Shown: positions 37,531-51,410 of the stretch, one piece after another
How the letters are laid out: each line of letters starts with the position of its first letter
Position numbering within the stretch: the first letter of the stretch is position 1
Assembly (NCBI GenBank): GCA_026708035.1
Contig: JAPOVQ010000006.1
Coordinates: forward strand, 231,893 to 295,892
Length of the DNA stretch: 64,000 nt
Source: Chloroflexota bacterium
GTDB taxonomy: Bacteria; Chloroflexota; UBA11872
Direction of reading: 5' to 3'
Position numbers and translations under genes: made by a program
Notes under the pieces: generated by a model
The model's database searches: none
What the model was told of the DNA's origin: nothing
What the model saw: the letters and a program-made list of their open reading frames with translations, nothing else

Positions 37531-38313
37531 CTAGATGACGTTGCCCGTGCCGCCGTCGATGGCGACGGCGGTGCCGGTGATGTAGGCGGCGCGCGGCGAG
37601 ACGAGGAATGCCACCAGGTCAGCGACCTCTTCGGCGCGTCCGATCCGTCCCAGCGGGATGTCGGTCCCCATGCTGGCGTAGTAGTCCTCGAGCGAGACGT
37701 TTGTCGATCCGCTGCGCCAACGGCGCTCCCACTGCATGCTCCGTATCGAGCCCAGCATGACGGTGTTGACGCGAATTCGGTCGGGGGCGAGGTCCTTGGA
37801 CAGCGCCTTGGTGAGCCCGATGCCCGCGGCGCGGCTCACCGAGGTCGGCACCGACGCGGCGGCGGGCTGCTTGCCGCCGACGGTGGTGATGTTGACGATG
37901 GCGCCGCCGCCGGCGGCGCGGAGATGCGGGATGGCCGCGCGCGTGCAGCGGATAGCGCCGTAGACCTTGAGCTGCAAATCGGCCTCCCAGGCCGCGTCGT
38001 CTACGTCCTCGAACGGCGCGGCGGCGGACGTGCCGGCGTTATTGACCAGGATGTCCAGGCGGCCAAGCCGCCGGGCCGCGGCTTCCACGAAGTCGTGCGG
38101 CTGTTGCGAATCGGTCACGTCCAGCGGCAGCGCCTCGACGCGGCGTCCGGTGGCGGCGCGAATCTCCTCAGCGGCCCGCTGCAGCGGTTCGGGACGGCGG
38201 GCGCCGATGGCCACGTCGCAGCCCTCGGACGCCAGGGTGGCCGCGATGGCCCGGCCGATGCCCTCGCTGCCGCCGGAGACGGCGGCGGCAAGTCCGGTCA
38301 GCCGCAGGTCCAC
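37531..38313 (-). CDS. Atypical SDR family protein lacking the classical catalytic residues
   Basis: 260 aa with a normal Rossmann start (SGGSEGIGRAIAATLASEG) and NNAGTSAAAP. The catalytic tetrad is changed throughout: Asn to Lys116 (LQLKVYGA), Ser to Thr144 (NITTVGG), Tyr to Thr157 and Lys to Arg161 (VPTSVSRAAGIGLTK). Spacing is conserved (13 and 4 residues), so the alignment is firm. Related Tyr-less SDRs with LKxxG exist; activity may use another base, or the protein may be non-catalytic. The C-terminal YITGTAVAIDGGTGNVI is canonical. A small gene lies 9 nt upstream on the same strand, so they may be co-transcribed. Confidence 0.85.
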   Translation of the reverse strand: MDLRLTGLAAAVSGGSEGIGRAIAATLASEGCDVAIGARRPEPLQRAAEEIRAATGRRVEALPLDVTDSQQPHDFVEAAARRLGRLDILVNNAGTSAAAPFEDVDDAAWEADLQLKVYGAIRCTRAAIPHLRAAGGGAIVNITTVGGKQPAAASVPTSVSRAAGIGLTKALSKDLAPDRIRVNTVMLGSIRSMQWERRWRSGSTNVSLEDYYASMGTDIPLGRIGRAEEVADLVAFLVSPRAAYITGTAVAIDGGTGNVI

Positions 38314-38322
38314 CGGGGTTCG

Positions 38323-38565
38323 CTAGGCGTCGCCGACGACTACGTCGGCCGTGGCGTCACGCTCCGCGAGCAGGATCTCGCGTCCCTTGCGCACGATCTC
38401 CTCGCGCTGCCGCTGCTGCCAGCTCGTGCCGGTCTTCGAGAGGAACCACAGCCGCCGGGAGTACCGCGGCACGGCGATCCACACGACTTCCATCCACGGC
38501 GGCAGGCGCGCCGGCGGGGCGACGTCGTCCCAATGCACCGGCGTCTCGTTGATGGTCAGCGCCAC
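38323..38565 (-). CDS. Small conserved-looking hypothetical protein
   Basis: 80 aa, unrecognised. GTG at 38565 is preceded by AAGGAG at 6 nt, a good SD. N-terminal MALTINETPVHWDDV and a Trp/Arg-rich middle (PRYSRRLWFLSKTGTSW) precede a basic helix (RQREEIVRKGREILLAE). No signal peptide or membrane segment. It starts 43 nt after the end of the membrane protein gene and ends 9 nt before the SDR gene, which suggests an operon with both. Confidence 0.55.
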   Translation of the reverse strand: MALTINETPVHWDDVAPPARLPPWMEVVWIAVPRYSRRLWFLSKTGTSWQQRQREEIVRKGREILLAERDATADVVVGDA

Positions 38566-38608
38566 GTTGTTCTCCTTGCATTTGCGGCGGGGATGAGATT
38601 GCGGACGT

Positions 38609-38947
38609 TCACAAGTTGAGCCTCCGACGGACGTTGTCGACGAGCGTGCGATGGGCCTCGGGCCTCCGCCGCCGCTCCTCCAGCTTTTTCGCCACCGCGC
38701 GGTCGCTGTAATAGCGCACGGCGGCGTAGCCGGCAACTCCGATGAGGGCCATCACCGCAACGACGCCAATGACGTTGGACAGCTCCTCGCGAAAGAAGAC
38801 GAAGCCGTGGAGATATCGCACGCCGATCAGGATGAGATACACAGTCACGGTGACGGAAATCGTGTAGGCCAGCCGCCGTCGCAGGCCGCCGTAGATCAGC
38901 AGCGGCACGGTGGTGATGATGGCGATGATCAACAGGGTGCGAAACAC
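38609..38947 (-). CDS. Small polytopic membrane protein, unknown function
   Basis: 112 aa with three predicted membrane helices (about residues 3-20, 28-45 and 58-78) and a basic C-terminal tail ending RRPEAHRTLVDNVRRRLNL. I do not recognise a family. ATG at 38947. It is first in the small minus-strand group that ends with the SDR gene. The 293 nt between it and gltB hold no convincing gene; a 27-aa ORF at 39141-39224 with AGGAGG inside it is noted but unsupported. Confidence 0.6.
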   Translation of the reverse strand: MFRTLLIIAIITTVPLLIYGGLRRRLAYTISVTVTVYLILIGVRYLHGFVFFREELSNVIGVVAVMALIGVAGYAAVRYYSDRAVAKKLEERRRRPEAHRTLVDNVRRRLNL

Positions 38948-39240
38948 AGGCTGGCCCGAGGCTTACGCCGCCGGCGATGCTACTACAGGGGCAATCGCCC
39001 TTGACGATGGCATCCATTCCGCGACCTCTGCGGTACGATGGCGCCCAAGTGGCGGGCATCGTGCGCCTTTTCGCCACGCAGCCGCAGGGCTGCCCGACGA
39101 GTGCGCCGCAACGGCGGCGAGCATTGGTTGGGGCTGCACCATGACACCGAAACGTCAGCAGGAGGGATCGCTGTATATGCATCGAGCCGCGCTCCTGCTA
39201 GGCCTGTGCCTTCGCGCTAGCTGACCGTACGCCCACCGTC

Positions 39241-43836
<4,596 letters not shown>

Positions 43837-43871
43837 GGCCGCGCGTCTAGGAGATCCTCCAATCGAGAGGT

Positions 43872-44095
43872 AGGGGCGGTTCGCGAACCGCCCTCCTTGG
43901 TTGGCTAACAGGTTGAGCGTCCGCTGGATTCCCGCCTGCGGGGACCTTTGCGTAATCCCTCCGTCGGAGCCTGGAGCGCAGGTCCGGCCCCCTCTCCCCT
44001 GGAGGGAGAGGGTTGGGGTGAGGGGGAGCCGAGGCTCGGGCGAGGGATGTCGATGTTCATGCACGGGCCTCCCTCCGCCGGAATGACTGAGTGGC
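43872..44095. repeat. Repeat cluster after gltB, with a perfect palindrome
   Basis: GGGCGGTTCGCGAACCGCCC (43874-43893) is a perfect 20-bp palindrome 36 nt after the gltB stop and may end transcription from both sides. It is followed by CCCGCCTGCGGGG, then CCCTCTCCCCTGGAGGGAGAGGG, and CCGCCGGAATGACTGAG. This fills the 274-nt gap before the convergent nuclease gene. Confidence 0.8.
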
Positions 44096-44110
44096 TACCC
44101 AAGGGTCGCC

Positions 44111-45100
44111 CTAGCGCGACGCCGCCGGATCGTCCCAGTAGAGCGCTGTGCGTCCGTCCGGGCGCCGCAACTCGGCGGAATCGGGAAGCTCGTTATGCCA
44201 GACGTGGCGCTGACCGAAGGCGACGTCACCCTGGCTGCTGCCTGAGGCGACCGTGAGGCTCGTCCCCGACTGAAGAATGGTGCCGGCCGGCAACTCAACC
44301 GACTGCGGTCCCCGCAGGCTCACAAGGCGCCACCCGGCCAGATCAACCGGAGCGCCGCCGTCGTTGGCGATCACCACGGTCTCGGCCACTTTGTCCACCA
44401 CCATGCCGAGTCCCGGCACGGGCGGCGCCCAGAGCCCGCGGGCCGCCGTGCGCGCCTCGCGCTGGGCGTCGGCGATGGCGCCGAAGAGCAGCGTGTTGGG
44501 TGTGTATTCGTGGGCGCGCACCCAGCCCTGCCGGGCCAGCTCCACCGAGAACACGAGATTGCCGCGCGCCACGTGCCGCAGCAGCCGCCCGCCGTCGTCG
44601 CGCAGCTTGCCACCCGCAGTGAGGGTCACCGCGCCGTCGCCTACGAGCGCCGCAAGGGCGGCTGTCGCTTGCTCAGCCAGCGCGGCCTGTCCGCCGGGGT
44701 CGCCTAACTCGGGCGCGTCGATGCCGAGCAGGCGCACTGTGTGCTCGGCCCCATCCATCCGGACGACCATGGTGTCGCCATCGATCACGCGCACGACCTG
44801 GGCCTCCTCACCGGCCGGCAACCGGTCCAGCGGCGGGGGACCGGTTGGGTCCGGCGGTGGCTCGGGCGTGCCGGAAGAGGTTGGGGTTATTGGTTGGTCA
44901 GCGGCCGTCGTTGGCGAAACGGTCGCGGTCGGCACCGGCTCGGATGTCGATATTCCAGCTGGCTCCGAACGCGCCGCCCGGGCGGTGACGACCAGCACGG
45001 GGACATCGGATTCCTCGGGAACGCATGCCGCCGCTACGAGCGCCGCGCATGTCACGGCAACGACGCCGAGTCGCCATCGCGTGGCGCGGCCGGCGAACAC
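44111..45100 (-). CDS. Secreted lipoprotein: thermonuclease-like domain plus lamin-tail domain
   Basis: 329 aa. Signal peptide and lipobox end in LVAAAC (Cys26), then a Pro/Thr-rich linker to about residue 95. The SNase domain has VVRVIDGDTMVVRMDG, RLLGIDAPELGDPGG (Arg and Glu of the active site) and DDGGRLLRHV (second Arg). About residue 240 on is a lamin-tail (LTD) type fold (VVIANDGGAPVDLAGWRLVS). It would be an extracellular, surface-anchored nuclease using Ca2+, perhaps for scavenging DNA or RNA. Stand-alone gene, divergent from the substrate-binding lipoprotein gene, with starts 100 nt apart. Confidence 0.85.
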   Translation of the reverse strand: MFAGRATRWRLGVVAVTCAALVAAACVPEESDVPVLVVTARAARSEPAGISTSEPVPTATVSPTTAADQPITPTSSGTPEPPPDPTGPPPLDRLPAGEEAQVVRVIDGDTMVVRMDGAEHTVRLLGIDAPELGDPGGQAALAEQATAALAALVGDGAVTLTAGGKLRDDGGRLLRHVARGNLVFSVELARQGWVRAHEYTPNTLLFGAIADAQREARTAARGLWAPPVPGLGMVVDKVAETVVIANDGGAPVDLAGWRLVSLRGPQSVELPAGTILQSGTSLTVASGSSQGDVAFGQRHVWHNELPDSAELRRPDGRTALYWDDPAASR

Positions 45101-45200
45101 TAGCGAGGCGGGATCAGCCGTTGGAGCACCATTTGTGATTGCCTATGCTAGTGGCGGGAGCCGCTGATTGACGAGCGGCAAAGACAGGGTGGACAAGCAG

Positions 45201-46658
45201 ATGGAAATGCCGGAATCCGAAAAGCGCAAGATGACCCGCCGAAACCTGCTACGTGTGGCCGGCGGCAGCCTGCTCGGCGTCGCCGGCGGGGCCGTGCTCG
45301 CGGCCTGCGGCGAAACGGAAACCGTCACCCAAGAGGTGATCAAGGAAGTCCCGGTCGAGACCGTCGTCACGCGCGAGGTCATCAAGGAAGTCCCGGTTCA
45401 GACCGTCGTCACGCAAGAGGTGATCAAGGAAGTTCCGGTCGAGACCGTCGTCAGGCAAGACGTCATCAAAGAGGTCCCAGTCGAGAGGATCGTGGAAGCG
45501 CCGATGCTTGCGCCGCTGATCGTCGGGCAGCTCAACGCCTTCACCGGCTCGCTGTCGTTCTTCGGTCCCATCCATCGCAACGCTGCCGCCCTGGCGGCCG
45601 ATCACGTCAACCGTGCGGGCGGCGTCGGCGGCGGGTCGCTGATCATCATCAGCCGCGACACCGGCGTGAATCCGGTGCAGGGCGTCGAGGCGGCGCGCGC
45701 GCTGGTGGAAATCGAGAACGCCGTTGCCATCGTCGGCGCCCTGGCCAGCGGCGTGACGATCCCGGTCGCCACGTCGGTCACCGTGCCGAATCAAGTCGTG
45801 CAGATCTCCGGCGCATCCACGGCGCCCAGCATCACCGTGCTCGACGACAACGACTTCCTCTTCCGCACCGCGCCCTCCGACGCCGCGCAAGGCGTGGTCC
45901 TGGGGCGTCTGGCCTGGGAGCAGGGATTCCGAAACGTCGGGGTCATGTACATCAACAACCCCTACGGCGAGGGTCTGGCCGAGCGTTTCGAGGCGACGTT
46001 TACTGGCCTCGGCGGAACCATCGTCGACGCCGTGCCGCACGAGGACGAGCAGCCCACCTTTGCCTCCGAGTTGGAGCGCGCCACCGCCGGCGGCGTTGAC
46101 GCGCTTATCGCCATCAGCTATCCCGGCCAGGCGCAGACCTATGTCCGGGAGTCGCTCGAAGGCGGCTACGCCGACAAGTTCCTCTTCGTGGACGGCACCA
46201 AGTCGGCGGAAATGAACGAAGCCATCGGCTGGGACCGTCTCGAGGGAACCTTGGGCACGGCGCCCGGGTCGGTGGACAGCCCGCAGCTCGCGGCCTTCGC
46301 GAGCGCCTACACGGATGCGTACGCCGTTGAGCTTCCGGTGGAGCCCTACCTGGCGGAAACCTACGACGCGGTGGCCGTGATCGCGCTGGCGGCGGCCAAG
46401 GCGGGCACCACCACCGATGCGGTGGCGATCCGGGACGCACTGCGCTCGGTCGCGAATCCCCCTGGCGAGATAGTCGGCCCCGGCGTGGAGGGCATTGGGC
46501 GGGCGCTGAGCCTGATTGCCGACGGTGCGGACGTCAACTACGAGGGGGCTTCCGGCGCCGTGGACTTCGACGAGAACGGCGACGTGTTCGGCCCGATCGA
46601 GATCTGGCAGATCACCGGCGGCGAGATCAAGTCCACCGGCCGCTTCGAGACGCCCTAG
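45201..46658 (+). CDS. ABC transporter substrate-binding lipoprotein, Liv/amide type
   Basis: 485 aa. Twin Arg (TRRNLLRVAGG) and lipobox LAAC (Cys36) suggest Tat export and lipid anchoring. Next comes a linker made of four 14-residue repeats, then a periplasmic-binding type I domain (LIVGQLNAFTGSLSFFGPIH, AIVGALASGVTIPVA). Such repeat linkers are frequent in Chloroflexota solute-binding proteins and should be cell-surface spacers. ATG at 45201; a TTG at 45168 (with GGGAG upstream) would add 11 aa. Likely ligand is a branched-chain amino acid or amide. The permease/ATPase genes that could serve it are convergent, 322 nt downstream. Confidence 0.85.
   Translation: MEMPESEKRKMTRRNLLRVAGGSLLGVAGGAVLAACGETETVTQEVIKEVPVETVVTREVIKEVPVQTVVTQEVIKEVPVETVVRQDVIKEVPVERIVEAPMLAPLIVGQLNAFTGSLSFFGPIHRNAAALAADHVNRAGGVGGGSLIIISRDTGVNPVQGVEAARALVEIENAVAIVGALASGVTIPVATSVTVPNQVVQISGASTAPSITVLDDNDFLFRTAPSDAAQGVVLGRLAWEQGFRNVGVMYINNPYGEGLAERFEATFTGLGGTIVDAVPHEDEQPTFASELERATAGGVDALIAISYPGQAQTYVRESLEGGYADKFLFVDGTKSAEMNEAIGWDRLEGTLGTAPGSVDSPQLAAFASAYTDAYAVELPVEPYLAETYDAVAVIALAAAKAGTTTDAVAIRDALRSVANPPGEIVGPGVEGIGRALSLIADGADVNYEGASGAVDFDENGDVFGPIEIWQITGGEIKSTGRFETP
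45330..45497 (+). repeat. Four in-frame 42-nt tandem repeats in the lipoprotein linker
   Basis: Four 14-residue units of pattern (Q/R)(E/D)VIKEVPV-x-TVV-x, coding for a charged beta-type spacer between the lipobox and the binding domain. Third positions vary between units, so the array is not brand-new. Confidence 0.85.
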
Positions 46659-46691
46659 CGGCTGAGCCGGTCTCCAGCCAAGCATTGGACG

Positions 46692-46920
46692 GGGGCGGCT
46701 CGTTGAGCCGCCCCTCCGTCATTCCGGCGAAGGCCGGAATCCAGTCCGGTCGAATCTGAAGGCGCGCCGGATGCTTGGCGCCGGGCGGGTCTGAGACCCG
46801 CCCCTACCGGACTCTGCAGAAGTCTCCGGAGGCGGAGATCCACTCTTCGTTGAAACTGGACCGGACGCGCGAGTCGTGGTGACGCGGAAATGGGGGAGGG
46901 GTGGGTTCCCGCCGTCGCGG
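46692..46920. repeat. Repeat cluster between convergent transporter genes
   Basis: GGGGCGGCTC-gtt-GAGCCGCCCC (46692-46714) is a 10-bp hairpin able to end transcription in both directions. Next are a reversed GTCATTCCGGCGAAGGCCGG element and GGGCGGGTCTGAGACCCGCCC (46783-46803). The 322-nt gap 46659-46980 has no gene. Confidence 0.8.
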
Positions 46921-46980
46921 GAACGACGGACGGGGTGCGTGGGAATTCCCCGGACCGTGGCGCCGCTCCTCGGCGCGACG

Positions 46981-47946
46981 TCACCCGTCGTCGAGACGGA
47001 CGGCCGACCGTTCCCCGCGGCGCCGCGTCACGCGCCGCAGCTCGCCCAGAATGCCGCCCGGGCGCAGCAGGATCACGGCGACGATCAGCACGCCGACCAT
47101 GAAAAAGCGGACGTTCGGGTCGGCGAGCTCGCCCGGCAGGAATCGCGCGCCGACCCAAAGCCCCCACACCACAAACGCGCCCAGGATGGCGCCGAGATTG
47201 TTGCCGGCGCCGCCCACCATCAGCATGGCCCAGATGATGAAGGTGCCCAGCAGCGGATCGAACGTCAGCGGCGAAACGAAGCGGATGTGGTGAGCGAAGA
47301 GCGCCCCTCCCACGCCCATGATGACGGCCCCCAACACAAACGCCTGCAACTTGAACCTAAACACGTTCTTGCCGCTGGCCGCGGCGGCGACCTCGTCCTC
47401 GCGGATGGCTCGCAGCACCCGGCCCCAGGGCGACTGCATGACTCGCTGCACCATGATGAACAGCGCGGCCAGAACCACGATGACGACGACCATGTAGAGG
47501 TAGTTGTATTTGTCGGACGGCAGCCAGCCCTCCAGGAACTGGGGGATCTGGTACAGGCCCTTTGACCCGTTGGCGACCCATTTCTCGTTGAGAAAGAAGA
47601 GCCGCACGCTCTCGGCGATGCCCAGCGTGGCGATAGCCAGATAGTCGTCGTTCAGGCGCAGCGTGACGTAGCCGATCGCAAGCGCGATGACGCCGCACAC
47701 CGCTCCAGCCGCGGCTAACGCCAACACGAACCACAGGTCGATCCCGAGGTCGAGGAATCCGATTTGCGCCCAGTCGCCGCCAAACACGAACTCCTCGAAC
47801 AGCAACGGGTCCGCCGTCGGCGAGGTCAGGAGCGCGGCCGTGTATGCGCCGAGGGCGAAGAACCCGGCGATGCCGATGTTGAAGAGACCGGTGAAGCCCC
47901 AATGCACGTTCAAGCCGAGGGCGAACACCGCGTAGATGCCCGCCAT
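46981..47946 (-). CDS. livM: Branched-chain amino acid-type ABC permease (LivM)
   Basis: 321 aa with about eight to ten helices. It has the LivM features GLNVHWGFTGLFNIGIAGFF, LRLNDDYLAIATLGIAE and GGAGNNLGAILGAF. Upstream in-frame codons continue the hydrophobic segment for about 15 residues to a stop without a usual start codon, so the ATG at 47946 is the first possible start and the N terminus is slightly short. Next gene after livH, 64 nt away. Basic C-terminal tail (RRVTRRRGERS). Works with LivH, LivG and LivF. Confidence 0.9.
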   Translation of the reverse strand: MAGIYAVFALGLNVHWGFTGLFNIGIAGFFALGAYTAALLTSPTADPLLFEEFVFGGDWAQIGFLDLGIDLWFVLALAAAGAVCGVIALAIGYVTLRLNDDYLAIATLGIAESVRLFFLNEKWVANGSKGLYQIPQFLEGWLPSDKYNYLYMVVVIVVLAALFIMVQRVMQSPWGRVLRAIREDEVAAAASGKNVFRFKLQAFVLGAVIMGVGGALFAHHIRFVSPLTFDPLLGTFIIWAMLMVGGAGNNLGAILGAFVVWGLWVGARFLPGELADPNVRFFMVGVLIVAVILLRPGGILGELRRVTRRRGERSAVRLDDG

Positions 47947-48010
47947 GACGACGAACCCGACCGTGTAGTCGACTACCCCAATGACGCTATCGATGGCTCA
48001 TGGCTCCCTG

Positions 48011-48988
48011 TCAGGTGGACCCTCCCAAGAGGCCCCGCGGTCTGGCCAGCAGCAGCACGATCATGATGATGAAGGCGATGGCGTGCTTGTAGCTGGGCGT
48101 GATCCACTGGGTCGAGACTTCCATGCTGACGCCAATGACCAGCGCGCCCACCAGGGCTCCATAGGGATTGCCGATGCCGCCCAGGATCACGGCGGCGAAC
48201 AGCGGAATCAGGAACTCCCAGCCCATGCTGGGGAGCAGCTGCGCCTGAAACACCGCCAGGAGGATTCCGGCAATTGCCGCCAGGCCTCCGCCTATGGCCC
48301 AGGTGGCCCAGATGACGCGTTCCGTCGGAATGCCGCTCACGCGAGCCAGGTCGGGATTGTCGGCCGTGGCGCGCATGGCCTTGCCGATCTTGGTGCGAGT
48401 GAGCAGCACGTAGACCCCGATGACGAGGACGACGGCGAGGCCCCCGATGAAGATGCTGTCCGGGGGAATGCGAACGTCCATGGGCAGGTGGTAGACCTGC
48501 CGCGACTCACGCGGGAATTGGAGCTTTTCACTCGTCCAGATGATCTGAATGAGACCGCGCACGGCGATCGCCAGTCCCAGCGATGCCATGGCGATCACCA
48601 CCTGGTTGACACGGCGGTTTCTCAGCCGGCGGTAGATCCCCGCGTCCAGCACGATTGCGCCGAGGGCGACGATGGCGGCCGCCACCGGCAGCGCAATGAG
48701 CAACGGGTAGCCGAAGGTGAACGGCCCGAATCCCTGCCCTTCGATTCCCACCAGGGGCAGGAGACCGGTGATGATCGTGAACGCCACGTAGGCGCCCATG
48801 GCCATGTAGTCGCCGTGGGCGATGTTGGCGAAACCCAGGTTGCCGTAGATCAGCGTGAGACCGATGGCGCCGGTGGCGATGATGGACCCCAGCACGAAGC
48901 CGTTGACCACCAGGCCCATCTTGACGAACGGCAAGAATCCGACGACGAGCATTGCCGCGATGGCGGCGGCTACGGAGTATCCCGGCAT
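48011..48988 (-). CDS. livH: Branched-chain amino acid-type ABC permease (LivH)
   Basis: 325 aa from ATG 48988 (MPGYSVAAAIAA). Typical motifs are LTLIYGNLGFANIAHGDYMA near residue 45, NRRVNQVVIAMASLGLAIAV and LGGIGNPYGALVGA. A longer reading (ATG 49135 or 49177) would translate a dispersed repeat (PHPDPLPTGEG), so those starts are less likely. LivH is typically about 290-310 aa, which supports the short form. No good SD marks the true start; a TTG 18 codons upstream is another option. Substrate-specifying partner with livM. Confidence 0.88.
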   Translation of the reverse strand: MPGYSVAAAIAAMLVVGFLPFVKMGLVVNGFVLGSIIATGAIGLTLIYGNLGFANIAHGDYMAMGAYVAFTIITGLLPLVGIEGQGFGPFTFGYPLLIALPVAAAIVALGAIVLDAGIYRRLRNRRVNQVVIAMASLGLAIAVRGLIQIIWTSEKLQFPRESRQVYHLPMDVRIPPDSIFIGGLAVVLVIGVYVLLTRTKIGKAMRATADNPDLARVSGIPTERVIWATWAIGGGLAAIAGILLAVFQAQLLPSMGWEFLIPLFAAVILGGIGNPYGALVGALVIGVSMEVSTQWITPSYKHAIAFIIMIVLLLARPRGLLGGST

Positions 48989-49054
48989 CCACGCCGCGCG
49001 AAGTCTCTGGACGGCGGTGCGCAAGGCGGTCAGTCGGCGTCCGACTCCCTCCGC

Positions 49055-49115
49055 CTTGGCGAGGCGTCCGACTCCCTCTCCCGTGGGGAGAGGGTCGGGG
49101 TGAGGGGACCAACTT
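49055..49115. repeat. Dispersed repeat at the livH 5' end
   Basis: CTCCCTCTCCCGTGGGGAGAGGG followed by TCGGGGTGAGGGG, plus a tandem GGCGNCGTCCGACTCCCTC pair. It lies within an open frame upstream of the accepted livH ATG. Confidence 0.7.
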
Positions 49116-49169
49116 GTCACTTCAATACCGTCCATGACCGACCGTGAGGGTGAGGCATTGGTCCTGCCC

Positions 49170-49860
49170 TCACCCACCCAGATACAGGCGGGCCACTTCG
49201 GGATTGTCCAGCAGCGCCGGGCCCCGGTCCTCCAGCCGGACCTCGCCGCCGGACATCACGTAGCCCCGGTCCGACAGCTGCAGGGCCTCGCGCGCCTGCT
49301 GCTCGACTAGGAGCAATGCCACGCCGGTCGCATTGATATCGCGGATGCGCTCGAACACCAGGCCCATGATCGCGGGCGACAGCCCGGCCGAGGGCTCATC
49401 GAGCAGCAGGAGCTGAGGGTCAAGCATGAGGGCGCGGGCAAGAGCCAGCATCTGGCGCTGGCCTCCCGACAGGCTGCCGGCTCTCACCTTCGGTCGCCGC
49501 GCCAAATCGGGGAACAGGCCAAACATCTCGTCGATACGCGCCTGCCCGTCATCGCCGCGCGTGAAGGCGCCCATCTCCAGGTTCTCCCGAATGCTGAGGG
49601 ACGGAAAGACGTTGGCGGACTGCGGGACGTAGCACAGGCCCTCCCGCACGACCCGCTCGGGGGCGTGCTGGGTGATGTCGGCGCCCCGAAAGGTGACGCT
49701 TCCGGTCCGCACCTGAACCAGTCCCACCACGGCTTTCATGAACGTGGACTTGCCGCAGCCGTTGGGACCGATGATGGTCACGATTTCCCCCTCGTTCACG
49801 ACCAGGGAGACGCCGTGCAGGATCTCGGTTTCCCCGTAGCCGGCGACAATGTCGCGGGCC

Positions 49861-49874
<14 letters not shown>
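49170..49874 (-). CDS. livF: ABC transporter ATP-binding protein (LivF)
   Basis: 234-aa ATPase. Walker A TIIGPNGCGKST (Cys in place of the usual Ala), signature LSGGQRQMLALARAL, Walker B LLLLDEPSAGLSPAIM, and the LivF-type VEQQAREALQLSDR. The ATG at 49874 overlaps the livG end by 14 nt; ATG at 49889 would overlap by 29. Order livG-livF-livH-livM on the minus strand is a complete Liv-type importer except for the binding protein. Confidence 0.92.
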
Positions 49875-50649
<775 letters not shown>

Positions 50650-50792
50650 GAGGCCCCCGATTCTTCCTGCGAGTCGCGCAACCTACCGTAGCGCCGCACG
50701 ACGGGTCGCCGTGCGGCGCTCAACTGCCAGAGTCGCGCACCACCGACCCAGCAGTCGTGGGCCGATCCGACTTCGGCTGGGCCGTCGCGTCG

Positions 50793-51233
50793 CTAACCCC
50801 TCCAAAGGCGCTTTCCCATGCTGATGCGCGGCTCGACCTGGTAGCCATGGCGCTCGTAGAACGCGACCGCTGCCTCATTGCCTGCCACGATCTGGAGGTT
50901 GACCTTGATGCACCCGAGCTCGGCAAGGCGGGCCTCGGCGTGGCGCAGCAGTCGGGAGCCGATGCCGCTCCTCCGTTGGTCCGGCAGCACGGCGAGGGAA
51001 TAGATCCAGCCGCGGTGGCCGTCGTATCCGGCCATCACCGTGCCGACCACCGACTGGCCGAGCCGCGCGACGAAGAACAGCCCATCGCGTTGCTCCAGCT
51101 TTTTCCTGATGACCAGCGCCGGCGCGTTGTGCGGGCTGTCGTAGGCGAATACCTCGCGCCACAGGGCCGCGACCTGCTCGAAATCACGTGAAGATTCGAA
51201 CCCGTCGATGGCCGCGGCGCCGAGCGCTGTCAT
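50793..51233 (-). CDS. GNAT family acetyltransferase (YpeA-like)
   Basis: 146 aa. The GNAT acetyl-CoA motif A is in LAVLPDQRRSGIGSRLLRHA; IKVNLQIVAGNEAAVAFYER and a terminal SMGKRLWRG resemble YpeA-type proteins. The ATG at 51233 is preferred to a longer ORF with a Pro-rich N terminus. Probably a cytosolic N-acetyltransferase with an unknown acceptor. Head-to-tail with livG and not obviously linked in function. Confidence 0.8.
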   Translation of the reverse strand: MTALGAAAIDGFESSRDFEQVAALWREVFAYDSPHNAPALVIRKKLEQRDGLFFVARLGQSVVGTVMAGYDGHRGWIYSLAVLPDQRRSGIGSRLLRHAEARLAELGCIKVNLQIVAGNEAAVAFYERHGYQVEPRISMGKRLWRG

Positions 51234-51410
51234 CGGCCGAGCGTAGCGGACAGGCGCCGGACACCCGCTGTGCGGGCGCGGGAATTGGGAGGGGCCTACG
51301 TGGACCCACACTCTTCAGCCGTGGCGGGCGACCGAACGCGCCTGTCCATGGGAACCGGAACTTGGCTCCGCCCTTAAGGCCCAACCGGACTGCATCGTGC
51401 CCGCAGCCAT

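Noticed and set aside
39141..39224. 27-aa ORF upstream of gltB, with AGGAGG inside
   Set aside because: No homology, and the SD precedes only an internal ATG. Cannot be told from chance.
43905..44256. Short ORFs with PSPQPSPSRGEG-like sequence
   Set aside because: Translations of the dispersed repeat, not proteins.
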